This document shows, piece after piece, positions 16,713 to 24,712 of a DNA stretch of 64,000 nucleotides (positions within the stretch are counted from its first letter, which is position 1; each line of letters opens with the position of its first letter). The notes beneath the pieces are model-generated. The model ran no database searches. It was not told the origin of the DNA and saw only the letters and a program-made list of their open reading frames with translations. The stretch is from Sphingobium terrigena. Its GTDB lineage: Bacteria > Pseudomonadota > Alphaproteobacteria > Sphingomonadales > Sphingomonadaceae. The position numbers and the translations under genes are program-made. The stretch is taken from positions 1,139-65,138 of the forward strand of contig NZ_QVRA01000003.1 in NCBI RefSeq assembly GCF_003591655.1. Reading direction: 5' to 3'.

Positions 16713-17996
16713 ATGGATAACAAGACCGACAAGAACAGCACGCCGAACCGGCGGCAGGTGATTCGCAGCGCAGGCACCGCCGCGCTGTTCACCGCCGTGC
16801 ATCAGGCCTTTCCAAGCGGCGCCTTTGCCGCTGGTGCCGGGCCGGAGGTGAAGGGTGCCAAGCTGGGTTTCATCGCACTGACCGACTGCGCGCCGCTGAT
16901 CGTCGCCAAGGAACTGGGCCTGTTCGCCAAGCATGGGATGCCCGATGTGGTCGTCGCCAAACAGGCCAGCTGGGGCGCGACCCGCGACAATCTGGTGCTG
17001 GGATCGGGCAGCGGCGGCATCGATGGCGCGCATATCCTGAGCCCCATGCCCTATTTCATGTCGCTGGGGATCAATTCCAAGCAGACCGCCATGAGCATCC
17101 TGGCGCGGCTGAACGTCAATGGTCAGGGCATTTCGGTGTCGAAGGAGTATCTGGCGGCCAAGGCAGGGCTGAACGCCGCGTCGATGAAGGGTGTGATCGA
17201 GCAGCGCAAGAGCGCGGGCAAGAAGATCACCATGGCCATGACCTTTCCGGGTGGCACCCATGACCTGTGGCTGCGCTACTGGCTGGCGGCGGGCGGGATC
17301 AACCCCGATGTCGACGTCGACCTGATCACCGTGCCGCCGCCGCAGATGGTCGCGAATATGAAGGCCGACACGATGGACGCATTCTGCGTCGGCGAACCAT
17401 GGAACGACCAGCTGGTCGCGCAGCAGCTGGGCTATACTGCGGTATCGACCGGGCAAATGTGGATGAACCATCCCGAAAAATGCTTTGCGATGCGGTCCGA
17501 CTGGATCGCGCAAAATCCGCGCGCGGCGGTGGCGATCACCGCTGCCGTGCTGGAGGCGCAGCGCTGGGCCGACAATCCGGCCAATATTTCGCGGCTGGCG
17601 ATGATGGTGTCGGGCCGCGATTATCTCAAATGCCCGGTCAGCGACATTGCCGACCGGTTGCAGGGCAATTTCACCATGGGCGACGGGCGCAAATATCCCA
17701 ATGCGCCGTTCAAGATGAAATTCTTTACCGGCTATGCGTCCTTCCCCTACAAGAGCCACGACCTGTGGTTCCTCACGGAAAACCAGCGCTGGGGCAAGCT
17801 GCCCGCCAACCTCAACACCAGCGCGATCATCGCCAAGGTCAACCGCGCCGACATCTGGCGCAAGGCGGCGGGCGTGCTGGGTGGCAAGGGTCCGGCCAGC
17901 GACAGCCGGGGCGTGGAAAAATTCTTCGACGGCAAGACGTTCGATCCCGCCAATCCCAAAGCCTATCTGGCCAGCCTGAAGATCAAGAAGATCTGA
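16713..17996 (+). CDS. nrtA: Nitrate/bicarbonate-type ABC transporter substrate-binding protein
   Basis: A 427-residue NrtA/CmpA-type periplasmic binding protein. The start at 16713 follows GAAGGGGG and opens a twin-arginine-like signal (NRRQVIRSAG, cleavage near SGAFA-AG), so it is probably exported folded. Family features include AKLGFIALTDCAPLIVAKELGLFAKHG in pieces, LVLGSGSGGIDGAHILSPMPYF and DAFCVGEPWN. The permease gene starts 14 bp downstream. Nitrate is the likeliest ligand, with nitrite or cyanate as alternatives. No nitrate reductase gene is in the window. Confidence 0.88.
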   Translation: MDNKTDKNSTPNRRQVIRSAGTAALFTAVHQAFPSGAFAAGAGPEVKGAKLGFIALTDCAPLIVAKELGLFAKHGMPDVVVAKQASWGATRDNLVLGSGSGGIDGAHILSPMPYFMSLGINSKQTAMSILARLNVNGQGISVSKEYLAAKAGLNAASMKGVIEQRKSAGKKITMAMTFPGGTHDLWLRYWLAAGGINPDVDVDLITVPPPQMVANMKADTMDAFCVGEPWNDQLVAQQLGYTAVSTGQMWMNHPEKCFAMRSDWIAQNPRAAVAITAAVLEAQRWADNPANISRLAMMVSGRDYLKCPVSDIADRLQGNFTMGDGRKYPNAPFKMKFFTGYASFPYKSHDLWFLTENQRWGKLPANLNTSAIIAKVNRADIWRKAAGVLGGKGPASDSRGVEKFFDGKTFDPANPKAYLASLKIKKI

Positions 17997-18010
17997 ACCG
18001 GAGTGTCATC

Positions 18011-18970
18011 ATGTCCTCTCTTTCCACTCTCAAGGTCGTTCCGTTGAGGCGGGACGACCCACAGGCCGCCGCCGTGGTGGCGACGCCTGCACCGGTCGAG
18101 GCGGTTGTCGCGCCGGTCGTGCCACAAGCCGCCCCGATCGCAGGACTGGCGCAGCTCTGGCTGGACCGTGGGCGCAGTGTCGCTGCGTCTGTCCTGCCGA
18201 CGATGCTGATGATCATCACGCTGCTGTTCGTGTGGCAGCTGAGTTGCAGCGCGCCCGACGCCAGCTTCCCCAGCCCGATGAAAGTGTGGGAAGAGAGCCA
18301 TGAGGTGATCGTCCACCCGTTCAAGGGCGTGTCGCTGGACTTCACCGGCCTGCATATCGACGATCAGGGCGATGTCGGCATTGCCGCACATATCCTGACC
18401 AGCCTGTCGCGGGTCATGATCGGTTATGGCATGGCGGCGGTTGCGGGCATCGCGCTGGGCGTGCTGATCGGGCAAAGTCCGTTCGCCTATCGCGCGCTCG
18501 ATCCGCTGTTCCAGGTGCTTCGCACCGTGCCGCCGCTCGCCTGGCTGCCGATCAGCCTGGCGATCTTCCAGAATGCCGGGCCATCGGCGCTGTTCCTGAT
18601 CTTCATCACCGCGATCTGGCCGATCATCCTGAACACCGCGTCGGGCATCCAGCAAATCCCGCTAGCCTATCGCAACGTCGCCAAAGTGCTTGGGCTGAAC
18701 CCGGTGGAATATTTCCTGCGCATCATGCTGCCCGCCACCGTGCCGCCGATGTTCACCGGGCTTCGTATCGGCATCGGCATGAGCTGGCTGGCGATCGTGG
18801 CGGCGGAAATGGTGCAGGGCGGCACCGGCGTCGGCTTCTTCATCTGGGACAGCTATAACAGCTCGCTTTTGACCGACACGATCGTCGCCTTGCTGTGGAT
18901 CGGCATGGTCGGCTTCACCCTCGACCGTATCGTCGCCGCCATTGGCCGCGTCGTCGCCCGATCGAACTGA
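18011..18970 (+). CDS. nrtB: Nitrate-type ABC transporter permease
   Basis: A 319-residue inner-membrane permease of the NrtB/SsuC class. An unusual Pro/Ala/Val-rich cytoplasmic lead of about 45 residues precedes six or so membrane segments. The EAA-like coupling loop is in the stretch NVAKVLGLNPVEYFLRIMLPATVPPMFTGLR. The ATG at 18011 is the only start that fits; longer frames upstream run through the binding-protein gene. It lies 14 bp after the binding-protein gene and 13 bp before the ATPase gene. Confidence 0.9.
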   Translation: MSSLSTLKVVPLRRDDPQAAAVVATPAPVEAVVAPVVPQAAPIAGLAQLWLDRGRSVAASVLPTMLMIITLLFVWQLSCSAPDASFPSPMKVWEESHEVIVHPFKGVSLDFTGLHIDDQGDVGIAAHILTSLSRVMIGYGMAAVAGIALGVLIGQSPFAYRALDPLFQVLRTVPPLAWLPISLAIFQNAGPSALFLIFITAIWPIILNTASGIQQIPLAYRNVAKVLGLNPVEYFLRIMLPATVPPMFTGLRIGIGMSWLAIVAAEMVQGGTGVGFFIWDSYNSSLLTDTIVALLWIGMVGFTLDRIVAAIGRVVARSN

Positions 18971-18983
18971 AAGGACCGGTTCC

Positions 18984-19790
18984 ATGAAACAGAGAAGCTA
19001 TCTGGCGATCGAGGATGTCACGGTCGAATTTCCGACCAAACAGGGTCCGTTCTGCGCGCTCCAGTCGATCGACCTGTCGGTCGAGCGCGGCGAGTTTGTG
19101 GCGCTGATCGGCCATTCGGGCTGCGGCAAGTCCACCCTGCTCAATGTCGTGGCGGGACTGGTGAAACCCAGCCGGGGCGTCTTGTTCCTGGACGGCGACG
19201 TCATCAGCGGCCCCGGCCCTGACCGCGCCGTGGTGTTTCAGGACCATTCGCTCCTCCCCTGGCTGACGGTGGAGGAGAATGTCCGGCTCGCTGTCGACAA
19301 GACCGCCGGGGACAAGAGCAAGGCGGAGCGGCGCGACTGGGTGCTGCACAATCTTGAGTTGGTGCAGATGGCCCATGCCGCGCGCAAGCGGCCCGGCGAA
19401 TTGTCGGGCGGCATGAAGCAGCGCGTCGGCATCGCCCGCGCCATCGCGATGAAGCCGCGCATCCTGCTGATGGACGAACCCTTTGGCGCGCTCGACGCGC
19501 TGACGCGGGCGGCGTTGCAGGATGTGGTCATGGAGTTGCAGGCGACGCTCAACAACACCGTGCTGATGATCACCCATGATGTCGATGAAGCGGTGCTGCT
19601 GGCCGATCGCGTCGTCATGATGACCAACGGCCCGGCCGCGCGCATTGGGGAGGATCATGCGGTTGCCATGGCCCGTCCGCGCGATCGCTTGAAAGCGCTC
19701 GACATGGCCGAATATGCCGCCGCGCGTCATGCGGTGGTGCATTTTCTGCACGAGCGCTATCGCAACCCGACGGTCGGCCGCGCGGCCTGA
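18984..19790 (+). CDS. nrtD: Nitrate-type ABC transporter ATPase
   Basis: A 268-residue ATPase with Walker A GHSGCGKST (residues about 38-46), Q-loop VVFQDHSLLPWLTV, signature LSGGMKQR and Walker B ILLMDEP followed by the H-loop MITHDVDEA. It is the single-domain form (NrtD/SsuB type), with no extra substrate-binding domain as seen in cyanobacterial NrtC. It is the last gene of the transporter operon and is followed by a strong hairpin. Confidence 0.9.
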   Translation: MKQRSYLAIEDVTVEFPTKQGPFCALQSIDLSVERGEFVALIGHSGCGKSTLLNVVAGLVKPSRGVLFLDGDVISGPGPDRAVVFQDHSLLPWLTVEENVRLAVDKTAGDKSKAERRDWVLHNLELVQMAHAARKRPGELSGGMKQRVGIARAIAMKPRILLMDEPFGALDALTRAALQDVVMELQATLNNTVLMITHDVDEAVLLADRVVMMTNGPAARIGEDHAVAMARPRDRLKALDMAEYAAARHAVVHFLHERYRNPTVGRAA

Positions 19791-19795
19791 TCCAT

Positions 19796-19843
19796 CCGGC
19801 ACGAAAGGGCGCAGCCACTACGGCCTGCGCCCTTTCGTGCCGG
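19796..19843 (+). terminator. Strong hairpin after the nitrate transporter operon
   Basis: Two perfectly complementary 19-nt arms (19796-19814 and 19825-19843, CCGGCACGAAAGGGCGCAG and its complement) surround a 10-nt loop. It starts 5 bp after the ATPase stop codon. There is no T-run, so it may act as an RNA-stabilising 3' end or with Rho rather than as a classical terminator. Confidence 0.6.
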
Positions 19844-19925
19844 GATCGCCGCACATCCCCCCTTGCAACTACCGGCAAAGCGCGCCAATCAGCGGCGCAA
19901 CGGGGATAAAGAGGATAGCGGGCGA

Positions 19926-21152
19926 ATGAGCTATTATGACGTGTTGATCGTGGGCGCGGGCCATGCGGGGGCGCAGGCCGCGATTTCCCTGCGCCAGTCG
20001 GGCTTTGAAGGCTCTGTCGCGATGATCGGCGACGAGAAAGACCCGCCCTATGAGCGTCCGCCGCTGTCCAAGGAATATTTCGCGGGGGACAAGAGTTTCG
20101 ACCGCATCCTGATCCGCCCTGCCACCTTCTGGGGTGAGCGCAATGTCGACATGCTGCTTGGTCGCCGGGTCAAGAGCGTCGATGCGGTCGGCAAATTCGT
20201 GACCGCGGGTGACGAGGAAATTGGCTATGGCAAGCTGATCTGGTGCACCGGGGGCAATCCGCGGATGCTGACCTGCAACGGGGCCGACGCCGCCAATGTC
20301 CACGCCGTGCGCCGCCGCGAAGATGTCGATGCGATGATGGCGAAGATCGACAGCATCAACCATGTGACCATCATCGGCGGCGGCTATATCGGGCTGGAGG
20401 CAGCGGCTGTGCTGTCCAAATTCGGCAAGAAGGTCGTGCTCCTCGAAGCGCTCGACCGGGTGCTGGCGCGGGTTGCGGGTGAGGAATTGTCGCTCTTCTA
20501 TGAAGCCGAACATCGCGCCCATGGCGTGGACCTGCGCACCGGCGCGCGGATGGACTGCATCGAAGTGACCGACGGCAAGGCGACTGCCGTGCTGATGCAG
20601 GATGGCGAGCGGATCGCCACCGACATGGTGATTGTCGGCATCGGCATCATCCCCGAAACCGGCCCGCTGATCGCCGCCGGGGCTGCGGGTGGCAATGGCG
20701 TGGACGTGGACGAATATTGCCGCACCAGCCTGCCCGACATCTATGCCGTGGGTGATTGCGCCGCGCACGCCAACCGCTTTGCCGGTGGCGCGCAGATGCG
20801 GGTGGAATCGGTGCAGAACGCCAATGACCAGGCCAAGACCGCCGTGGCGCACATCATGGGCAAGGAAGAGGCCTATGACGCAGTGCCCTGGTTCTGGTCG
20901 AACCAATATGATCTGAAGCTCCAGACCGTGGGCCTTTCGACCGGCTATGATCAGGCGATCCTGCGCGGCGATCCGGCAGCGCGCAGCTTTTCGGTGGTCT
21001 ATCTGAAGGGCGGCAAGGTGATCGCGCTCGATTGTGTCAATATGGTCAAGGATTATGTCCAGGGCCGCGCGCATGTGCTGGCGGGTGCTGCGCTGGATCA
21101 GGCGCAACTGGCGGATGCGAGTGTGCCGTTGAAGGAAGTCGGGCTGGCTTAA
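19926..21152 (+). CDS. NAD(P)/FAD-dependent ferredoxin/rubredoxin reductase-type oxidoreductase
   Basis: A 408-residue flavoprotein of the ferredoxin-NAD+ reductase family that serves dioxygenases and P450s. It shows VGAGHAG (FAD site, residues 9-15), [12 protein letters not shown] typical of the family, [10 protein letters not shown] (NAD site) and YAVGDCA (second FAD contact), and it ends in the reductase C-terminal domain. The ATG at 19926 opens directly at the FAD motif. It follows the nitrate transporter operon by 136 bp with a hairpin between, so co-regulation is doubtful. Its electron acceptor is not apparent locally. Confidence 0.85.
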   Translation: MSYYDVLIVGAGHAGAQAAISLRQSGFEGSVAMIGDEKDPPYERPPLSKEYFAGDKSFDRILIRPATFWGERNVDMLLGRRVKSVDAVGKFVTAGDEEIGYGKLIWCTGGNPRMLTCNGADAANVHAVRRREDVDAMMAKIDSINHVTIIGGGYIGLEAAAVLSKFGKKVVLLEALDRVLARVAGEELSLFYEAEHRAHGVDLRTGARMDCIEVTDGKATAVLMQDGERIATDMVIVGIGIIPETGPLIAAGAAGGNGVDVDEYCRTSLPDIYAVGDCAAHANRFAGGAQMRVESVQNANDQAKTAVAHIMGKEEAYDAVPWFWSNQYDLKLQTVGLSTGYDQAILRGDPAARSFSVVYLKGGKVIALDCVNMVKDYVQGRAHVLAGAALDQAQLADASVPLKEVGLA

Positions 21153-21160
21153 CATAAATT

Positions 21161-21287
21161 CCTCCCCTGCAAGGGGAGGTGGCTGGCCGCAGGCCAGACG
21201 GAGGGGGCCATGCCACAGGCGCAGCGCTGGTGGCATGGCCCCCTCCACCACCGCTTCGCGGCGGCCCCCCTCTCCTTGCAGGGGAGG
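21161..21287. repeat. Intergenic inverted-repeat element (CCTCCCCTGCAAGGGGAGG type)
   Basis: CCTCCCCTGCAAGGGGAGG at 21161-21179 recurs in inverted, slightly shorter form at 21272-21287. Inside, 16-nt arms GGAGGGGGCCATGCCA (21200-21215) and its exact complement (21231-21246) form a long hairpin. It fills the gap between the reductase and the 2H phosphoesterase gene. Related ends occur near 24484, 24680, 34106 and 39271. Confidence 0.75.
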
Positions 21288-21296
21288 AATAGAACC

Positions 21297-21800
21297 CTAC
21301 CCCCGAAAACTCGCCTTCATCGCCAACTCCCACGGGCCACCGCGATAATGCCAGGCGGCCAGCCCTGCGATGACGAACGGACGGGGCTGAAAATCCGCCC
21401 GCAAGGCTTCCGCCAGCGCCTTGGCCTCCGCTGGCTTCACCTTGTTCTGCACCGTGACATGCAGGCGTGGCCGGCCCTGGTCCTGCGGCGTCAACAGGCC
21501 AGTAAAGGCGTCGGCCAGTTCATCCCGCATCACCGCCAACTCCGGGCTGTCGATCCGGTAGGCGACCCCCTGCCCCAGCAGCATGACGTCGCTTAAGCGC
21601 GCGAGCGGCGCGCGGCCCCGGCACAGCGCCTTGATCCTGTCCCCCACCTCGCCCAGTGCGGAGGGCGGCAGGTGGTGGAACAGGGTGATGTGCGCGGACA
21701 GCATATTGCGCTCCGGCGGAAAATGCGCACGGCGCAGTCCATCCGCCCAGGCAAAATCCGCCGCGCCCATCAAGGCGCTGACGATAATCGGGGCGCTCAC
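21297..21800 (-). CDS. 2'-5' RNA ligase family (2H phosphoesterase) protein
   Basis: A 167-residue protein with the two HxT motifs of the 2H phosphoesterase family: AHITLF (His37, Thr39) and LHVTVQN about 85 residues later. Family members hydrolyse or join 2'-5' or cyclic phosphates in RNA or nucleotides; the substrate here is unknown. A GTG at 21800 overlaps the peroxiredoxin stop (GTGA) and gives the typical SAPIIVSALMGAADFAWADGL-like start, so it is preferred over the ATG at 21824, which lies inside the peroxiredoxin gene. Confidence 0.8.
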   Translation of the reverse strand: MSAPIIVSALMGAADFAWADGLRRAHFPPERNMLSAHITLFHHLPPSALGEVGDRIKALCRGRAPLARLSDVMLLGQGVAYRIDSPELAVMRDELADAFTGLLTPQDQGRPRLHVTVQNKVKPAEAKALAEALRADFQPRPFVIAGLAAWHYRGGPWELAMKASFRG

Positions 21801-22336
21801 CCGGCGGGATGCGCCTTCAGCCATTCCAGCACGGGTTCTGGCATCGATTCGCCATAGGGATCTTCATCTTCGCCAATGTCGTTGATCCCCGGTTCCTCGA
21901 ACCAGCCGACAATCTTGCCATCCTCCACGACCATCGCATAGCGCCAGCTGCGGTCGCCAAAGCCGAGGTGATTTTTCTTGATCAGCATCCCCATGCGACG
22001 GGTAAAATCGCCCGACCCGTCCGGCAGCAGCTTGACCTTCTGCAACCCCAGTTGCTTGCCCCACTGGAACATGACGAAGGCGTCATTGACCGCCACGCAA
22101 TAGACATCGTCCACGCCCAGCGCCTTGAAATCATCATAAGTGCGCTCGTACGCCGGACATTGTTCGGTCGAGCAAGTCGGGGTGAAAGCGCCGGGCAGTG
22201 AAAACACCACCACCCGCCTGCCCGCGAACAGATCGCCCGTCTGCACATCCTGCCAGCGAAAGGGGTTCGGCCCCTCGACCGTTTCGTCGCGCACGCGCGT
22301 CTTGAGGATCACATTCGGTACGGATCGTCCCAGCAT
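21797..22336 (-). CDS. Peroxiredoxin (Prx5-type)
   Basis: A 179-residue thiol peroxidase of the Prx5/type II group. PGAFTPTC places the peroxidatic Cys55, with a second Cys60 in STEQC; the Arg in the DRSWRYAMV region and the GWFEEPG tail also fit the family. It reduces peroxides in the cytoplasm with thioredoxin or glutaredoxin. It is translationally coupled (GTGA overlap) to the 2H phosphoesterase gene downstream. Confidence 0.9.
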   Translation of the reverse strand: MLGRSVPNVILKTRVRDETVEGPNPFRWQDVQTGDLFAGRRVVVFSLPGAFTPTCSTEQCPAYERTYDDFKALGVDDVYCVAVNDAFVMFQWGKQLGLQKVKLLPDGSGDFTRRMGMLIKKNHLGFGDRSWRYAMVVEDGKIVGWFEEPGINDIGEDEDPYGESMPEPVLEWLKAHPAG

Positions 22337-22445
22337 GGTTCATGTCCTTCCATGTCTCGCCGCTTCCGCGCGGCCTGCAACAGGTATATGATCGGTCCAC
22401 GGCGGCCCTGCAACGGGACACGTCATAAAGGGAGGGGATTGGATC

Positions 22446-22865
22446 ATGAATACGCCACGATATTTCACCATCATCGCCATCATCCTGCTGCTGTGGAACC
22501 TGATGGGGCTGGCCGCCTTCGTCATGCAATATACGGCCGATCTGACCGAATTGGCCAAGACTGATCCGACGACGGCGCAGGCCTTTGCCGCCATGCCGAC
22601 ATGGGTGTGGATCGCCTATGCTATCGCCGTAGGTGCGGGGACGCTGGGGGCGATCGCCCTGCTGATGAAGAAGGCCGCCGCCGCCAGCCTGTTCCTGATG
22701 TCCGTCATCGCGGTGATCGTGCAGTTCGGCTATACCTTCCTGGGCACCGATCTGCTGGCGGTGAAGGGACCGGCAGTGCTGGCTTTCCCGGCCTTCATCG
22801 TAGTGATGGCCATCGTCCAACTGCTCTACGCCCGTCATCTGGTTGGGAAAGCAGTGCTGCGTTGA
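22446..22865 (+). CDS. Small four-helix membrane protein, paralogue 1
   Basis: A 139-residue protein with four predicted membrane helices (about residues 8-28, 53-73, 77-100 and 108-132) and the mid-protein motif MPTWVW followed by AVGAGTLGAI. It has no recognised function. The next gene encodes a paralogue of equal length, and both share the upstream bases GGATTGGATC immediately before the ATG, so the duplication included the ribosome site. The family is frequent in alphaproteobacteria; any transport label would be guesswork. Confidence 0.75.
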   Translation: MNTPRYFTIIAIILLLWNLMGLAAFVMQYTADLTELAKTDPTTAQAFAAMPTWVWIAYAIAVGAGTLGAIALLMKKAAAASLFLMSVIAVIVQFGYTFLGTDLLAVKGPAVLAFPAFIVVMAIVQLLYARHLVGKAVLR

Positions 22866-22907
22866 CGCCATAGCCAGCGCGGAGAGCCACAGGAAAAGGA
22901 TTGGATC

Positions 22908-23327
22908 ATGCCGACACCGCGTTCTTTTCTGGCCGTTGGTCTCGCCGCGCTGGCGTGGAATCTGCTGGGCGACATGTCCTTTGCCGCCCAATATGCGATG
23001 GACATGGACGAACTGGCCAGAACCGCGCCCGATATGGCGCGGGTCTATGGCCAGATGCCCGGCTGGGTCTGGGCCGTGTTCGCGGTCGCCGTGGGTGCCG
23101 GGACGCTGGGGGCGATATTGCTGCTCACGAAGAAGGCACTGGCAGTACCGGTCTATGCGCTGTCGCTGGCGGCGATCATCCTGCTGTTCGCACAGAATTT
23201 CCTGGCGACCGACATGCTGGCGGTGGAGGGATGGGACGCCGTGCTGGTGCCTGCGCTGATCTTTGTCGCTGGCGTCGCGCAGTTTATCTATGCACGGGCG
23301 ATGAAGGCCAGAGGGGTGCTGTCGTAA
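22908..23327 (+). CDS. Small four-helix membrane protein, paralogue 2
   Basis: A second 139-residue, four-helix protein starting 43 bp after paralogue 1. It keeps the layout AWNLLGDMSFAAQYAMDMDEL (compare WNLMGLAAFVMQYTADLTEL), MPGWVW, and AVGAGTLGAILLLTKKA. The shared pattern shows tandem duplication followed by substantial divergence. The function is unknown. Confidence 0.75.
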   Translation: MPTPRSFLAVGLAALAWNLLGDMSFAAQYAMDMDELARTAPDMARVYGQMPGWVWAVFAVAVGAGTLGAILLLTKKALAVPVYALSLAAIILLFAQNFLATDMLAVEGWDAVLVPALIFVAGVAQFIYARAMKARGVLS

Positions 23328-23336
23328 AGCACCACC

Positions 23337-23428
23337 GTCATCCCGGACTTGATCCGGGATCCATTCACGCAATGGTCGCATATTCTCGCCAGCGTAGAGC
23401 GAATGGATCCTGACTTCCGTCAGGATGA
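23337..23428. repeat. Intergenic inverted-repeat element (GTCATCC..GGATGAC type)
   Basis: The element opens GTCATCCCGGACTTGATCC and closes with CTGACTTCCGTCAGGATGAC; local hairpins at both ends (CCGGACTTGATCCGG, CCTGACTTCCGTCAGG) flank ATCCATT/AATGGAT arms. It is the same class as the elements at 24537, 39320 and 57271, and sits between convergent genes. Confidence 0.7.
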
Positions 23429-23436
23429 CTGCGATC

Positions 23437-24438
23437 TTATAATTCACCCCTTGATCGCCTGATTTCGAACCATTTGCGCACATTTTCATTATGCTGCTGG
23501 TAGGTGTCGGCGAAGATATGCCCGCCCTTGCCGTCCGCGACGAAATAGAGCGCCTTGGTCTGTGCCGGGTGCAGCACGGCGGCGATCGACAGGCGGCCCG
23601 GATTGGCGATCGGTCCCTTGGGCAGCCCGACCATCGCATAAGTGTTGTAGTCGTTGACCGCCGCGATTTCCGATTTGCGGATGCGGCGGCCCAGCGGCTT
23701 GCCCCGCGTGATCGGGTAGATGATCGTGGGATCGGCCTGAAGCATCATGTTGGTGCGCAGCCGGTTGCTATAGACGCCCGCGACCATCTGCCGCTCGGAC
23801 GGAAGCGCTGTTTCCTTTTCGACGATGCTGGCCAGGATGATCGCCTCTCGCGGGCTTTTGGCGACCGTGTTGGGCGCACGTTCGGCCCATAGCTTGGCCA
23901 GTTCCTTGTCCATCGCCGCCTGCATCCGCGCCAGCACCGCCGCGCGGCGTTCGCCCTTGTCGAAGGCATAGCTGTCAGGCAGCACGCTGCCTTCCTCCGG
24001 CACCTTGATGTCGCCGGTCAGCTGCTCATTGGCCATCAGCCGCTCATGCACCAATATAGACGGCATCCCTTCAGGGATTGTGATCAGGCGGGTAAGCGTC
24101 TTGCCGCCTTGCAGGATCGAGAGGATATCGCTGTTGCTGGCGCCTGCAGGGATGACGAACTCGCCTGCCTTGATCGACGTGCCGCCGCCAAATATCTTCG
24201 CCCGCGTCAGGAAAGCGTCCGCGGACAGCACCGCACCCGACCGCTTGAGCATCACGGCGGCATCCGACAGCGTCGCCCCGTCCGGCACGACGATACTGAT
24301 ATCCTGTTTTGCCGGGCCTTGCTCGGTCCAGCCTGCCACGAAGCGGAAAGCGATGAAGGCCGCGACGGCCAGGCCGACAGCCAAGATGATGCAGCCGAAT
24401 TTTTGCATGGGATTTGCGCCGGATCGTCTCGCCATCAT
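23437..24438 (-). CDS. mltG: Endolytic murein transglycosylase
   Basis: A 333-residue MltG/YceG. One N-terminal membrane anchor (about residues 12-34) is followed by a LysM-like domain (VVPDGATLSDAA) and the YceG catalytic region with Glu207 in ASIVEKETALP and GVYSNRL. It cleaves nascent glycan strands in the periplasm and sets strand ends. The ATG at 24438 is taken as start; GTG 24441, ATG 24435 and ATG 24408 are alternatives, with no clear ribosome site. It follows fabF, as in many Proteobacteria, with a repeat element inserted between them. Confidence 0.92.
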   Translation of the reverse strand: MMARRSGANPMQKFGCIILAVGLAVAAFIAFRFVAGWTEQGPAKQDISIVVPDGATLSDAAVMLKRSGAVLSADAFLTRAKIFGGGTSIKAGEFVIPAGASNSDILSILQGGKTLTRLITIPEGMPSILVHERLMANEQLTGDIKVPEEGSVLPDSYAFDKGERRAAVLARMQAAMDKELAKLWAERAPNTVAKSPREAIILASIVEKETALPSERQMVAGVYSNRLRTNMMLQADPTIIYPITRGKPLGRRIRKSEIAAVNDYNTYAMVGLPKGPIANPGRLSIAAVLHPAQTKALYFVADGKGGHIFADTYQQHNENVRKWFEIRRSRGEL

Positions 24439-24483
24439 CACAACCGCCCAATCCGCTGCAAGAGAATATCCACGACCACCAAA

Positions 24484-24698
24484 TCCTCCCCTGCAAGGAG
24501 AGGACTATCGCATATGGGTCGCACCTCATTTTTTTTCGTCATGCTGAACTTGTTTCAGCATCCATTTCTCGTCACGAGTGGCGGCTTTTGGGGCGCGATG
24601 GACCCTGAGCCGAAGGCCAGCGCAGCTAAACAAGTTCAGGATGACCTTGAAGAGATAACGCAAAGTCAGATGCAATTCCCCTCCCTGCAAGGGGAGGG
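24484..24698. repeat. Composite intergenic repeat between fabF and mltG
   Basis: TCCTCCCCTGCAAGGAGAGGA at the left and CCCCTCCCTGCAAGGGGAGGG at the right flank an inner element that opens CGTCATGCTGAACTTGTTTC (24537) and closes at CAAGTTCAGGATGAC (24645). A linker TTGCATCTGACTTTGCGTTA (complement strand, near 24660-24680) recurs with one mismatch at 39290-39310. This suggests one repeat type inserted inside another, with the composite then copied as a unit. Confidence 0.65.
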
Positions 24699-24712
24699 TT
24701 TCAAAAACCGCC

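Noticed and set aside
17267-18010. Upstream extension of the nitrate permease frame
   Set aside because: It lies inside the substrate-binding protein gene in another frame; the permease starts at 18011.
22134-23639. A 501-codon open frame on the minus strand
   Set aside because: It runs through the two 4-TM genes, a repeat element and the start of the peroxiredoxin gene in another frame, with no recognisable domain.
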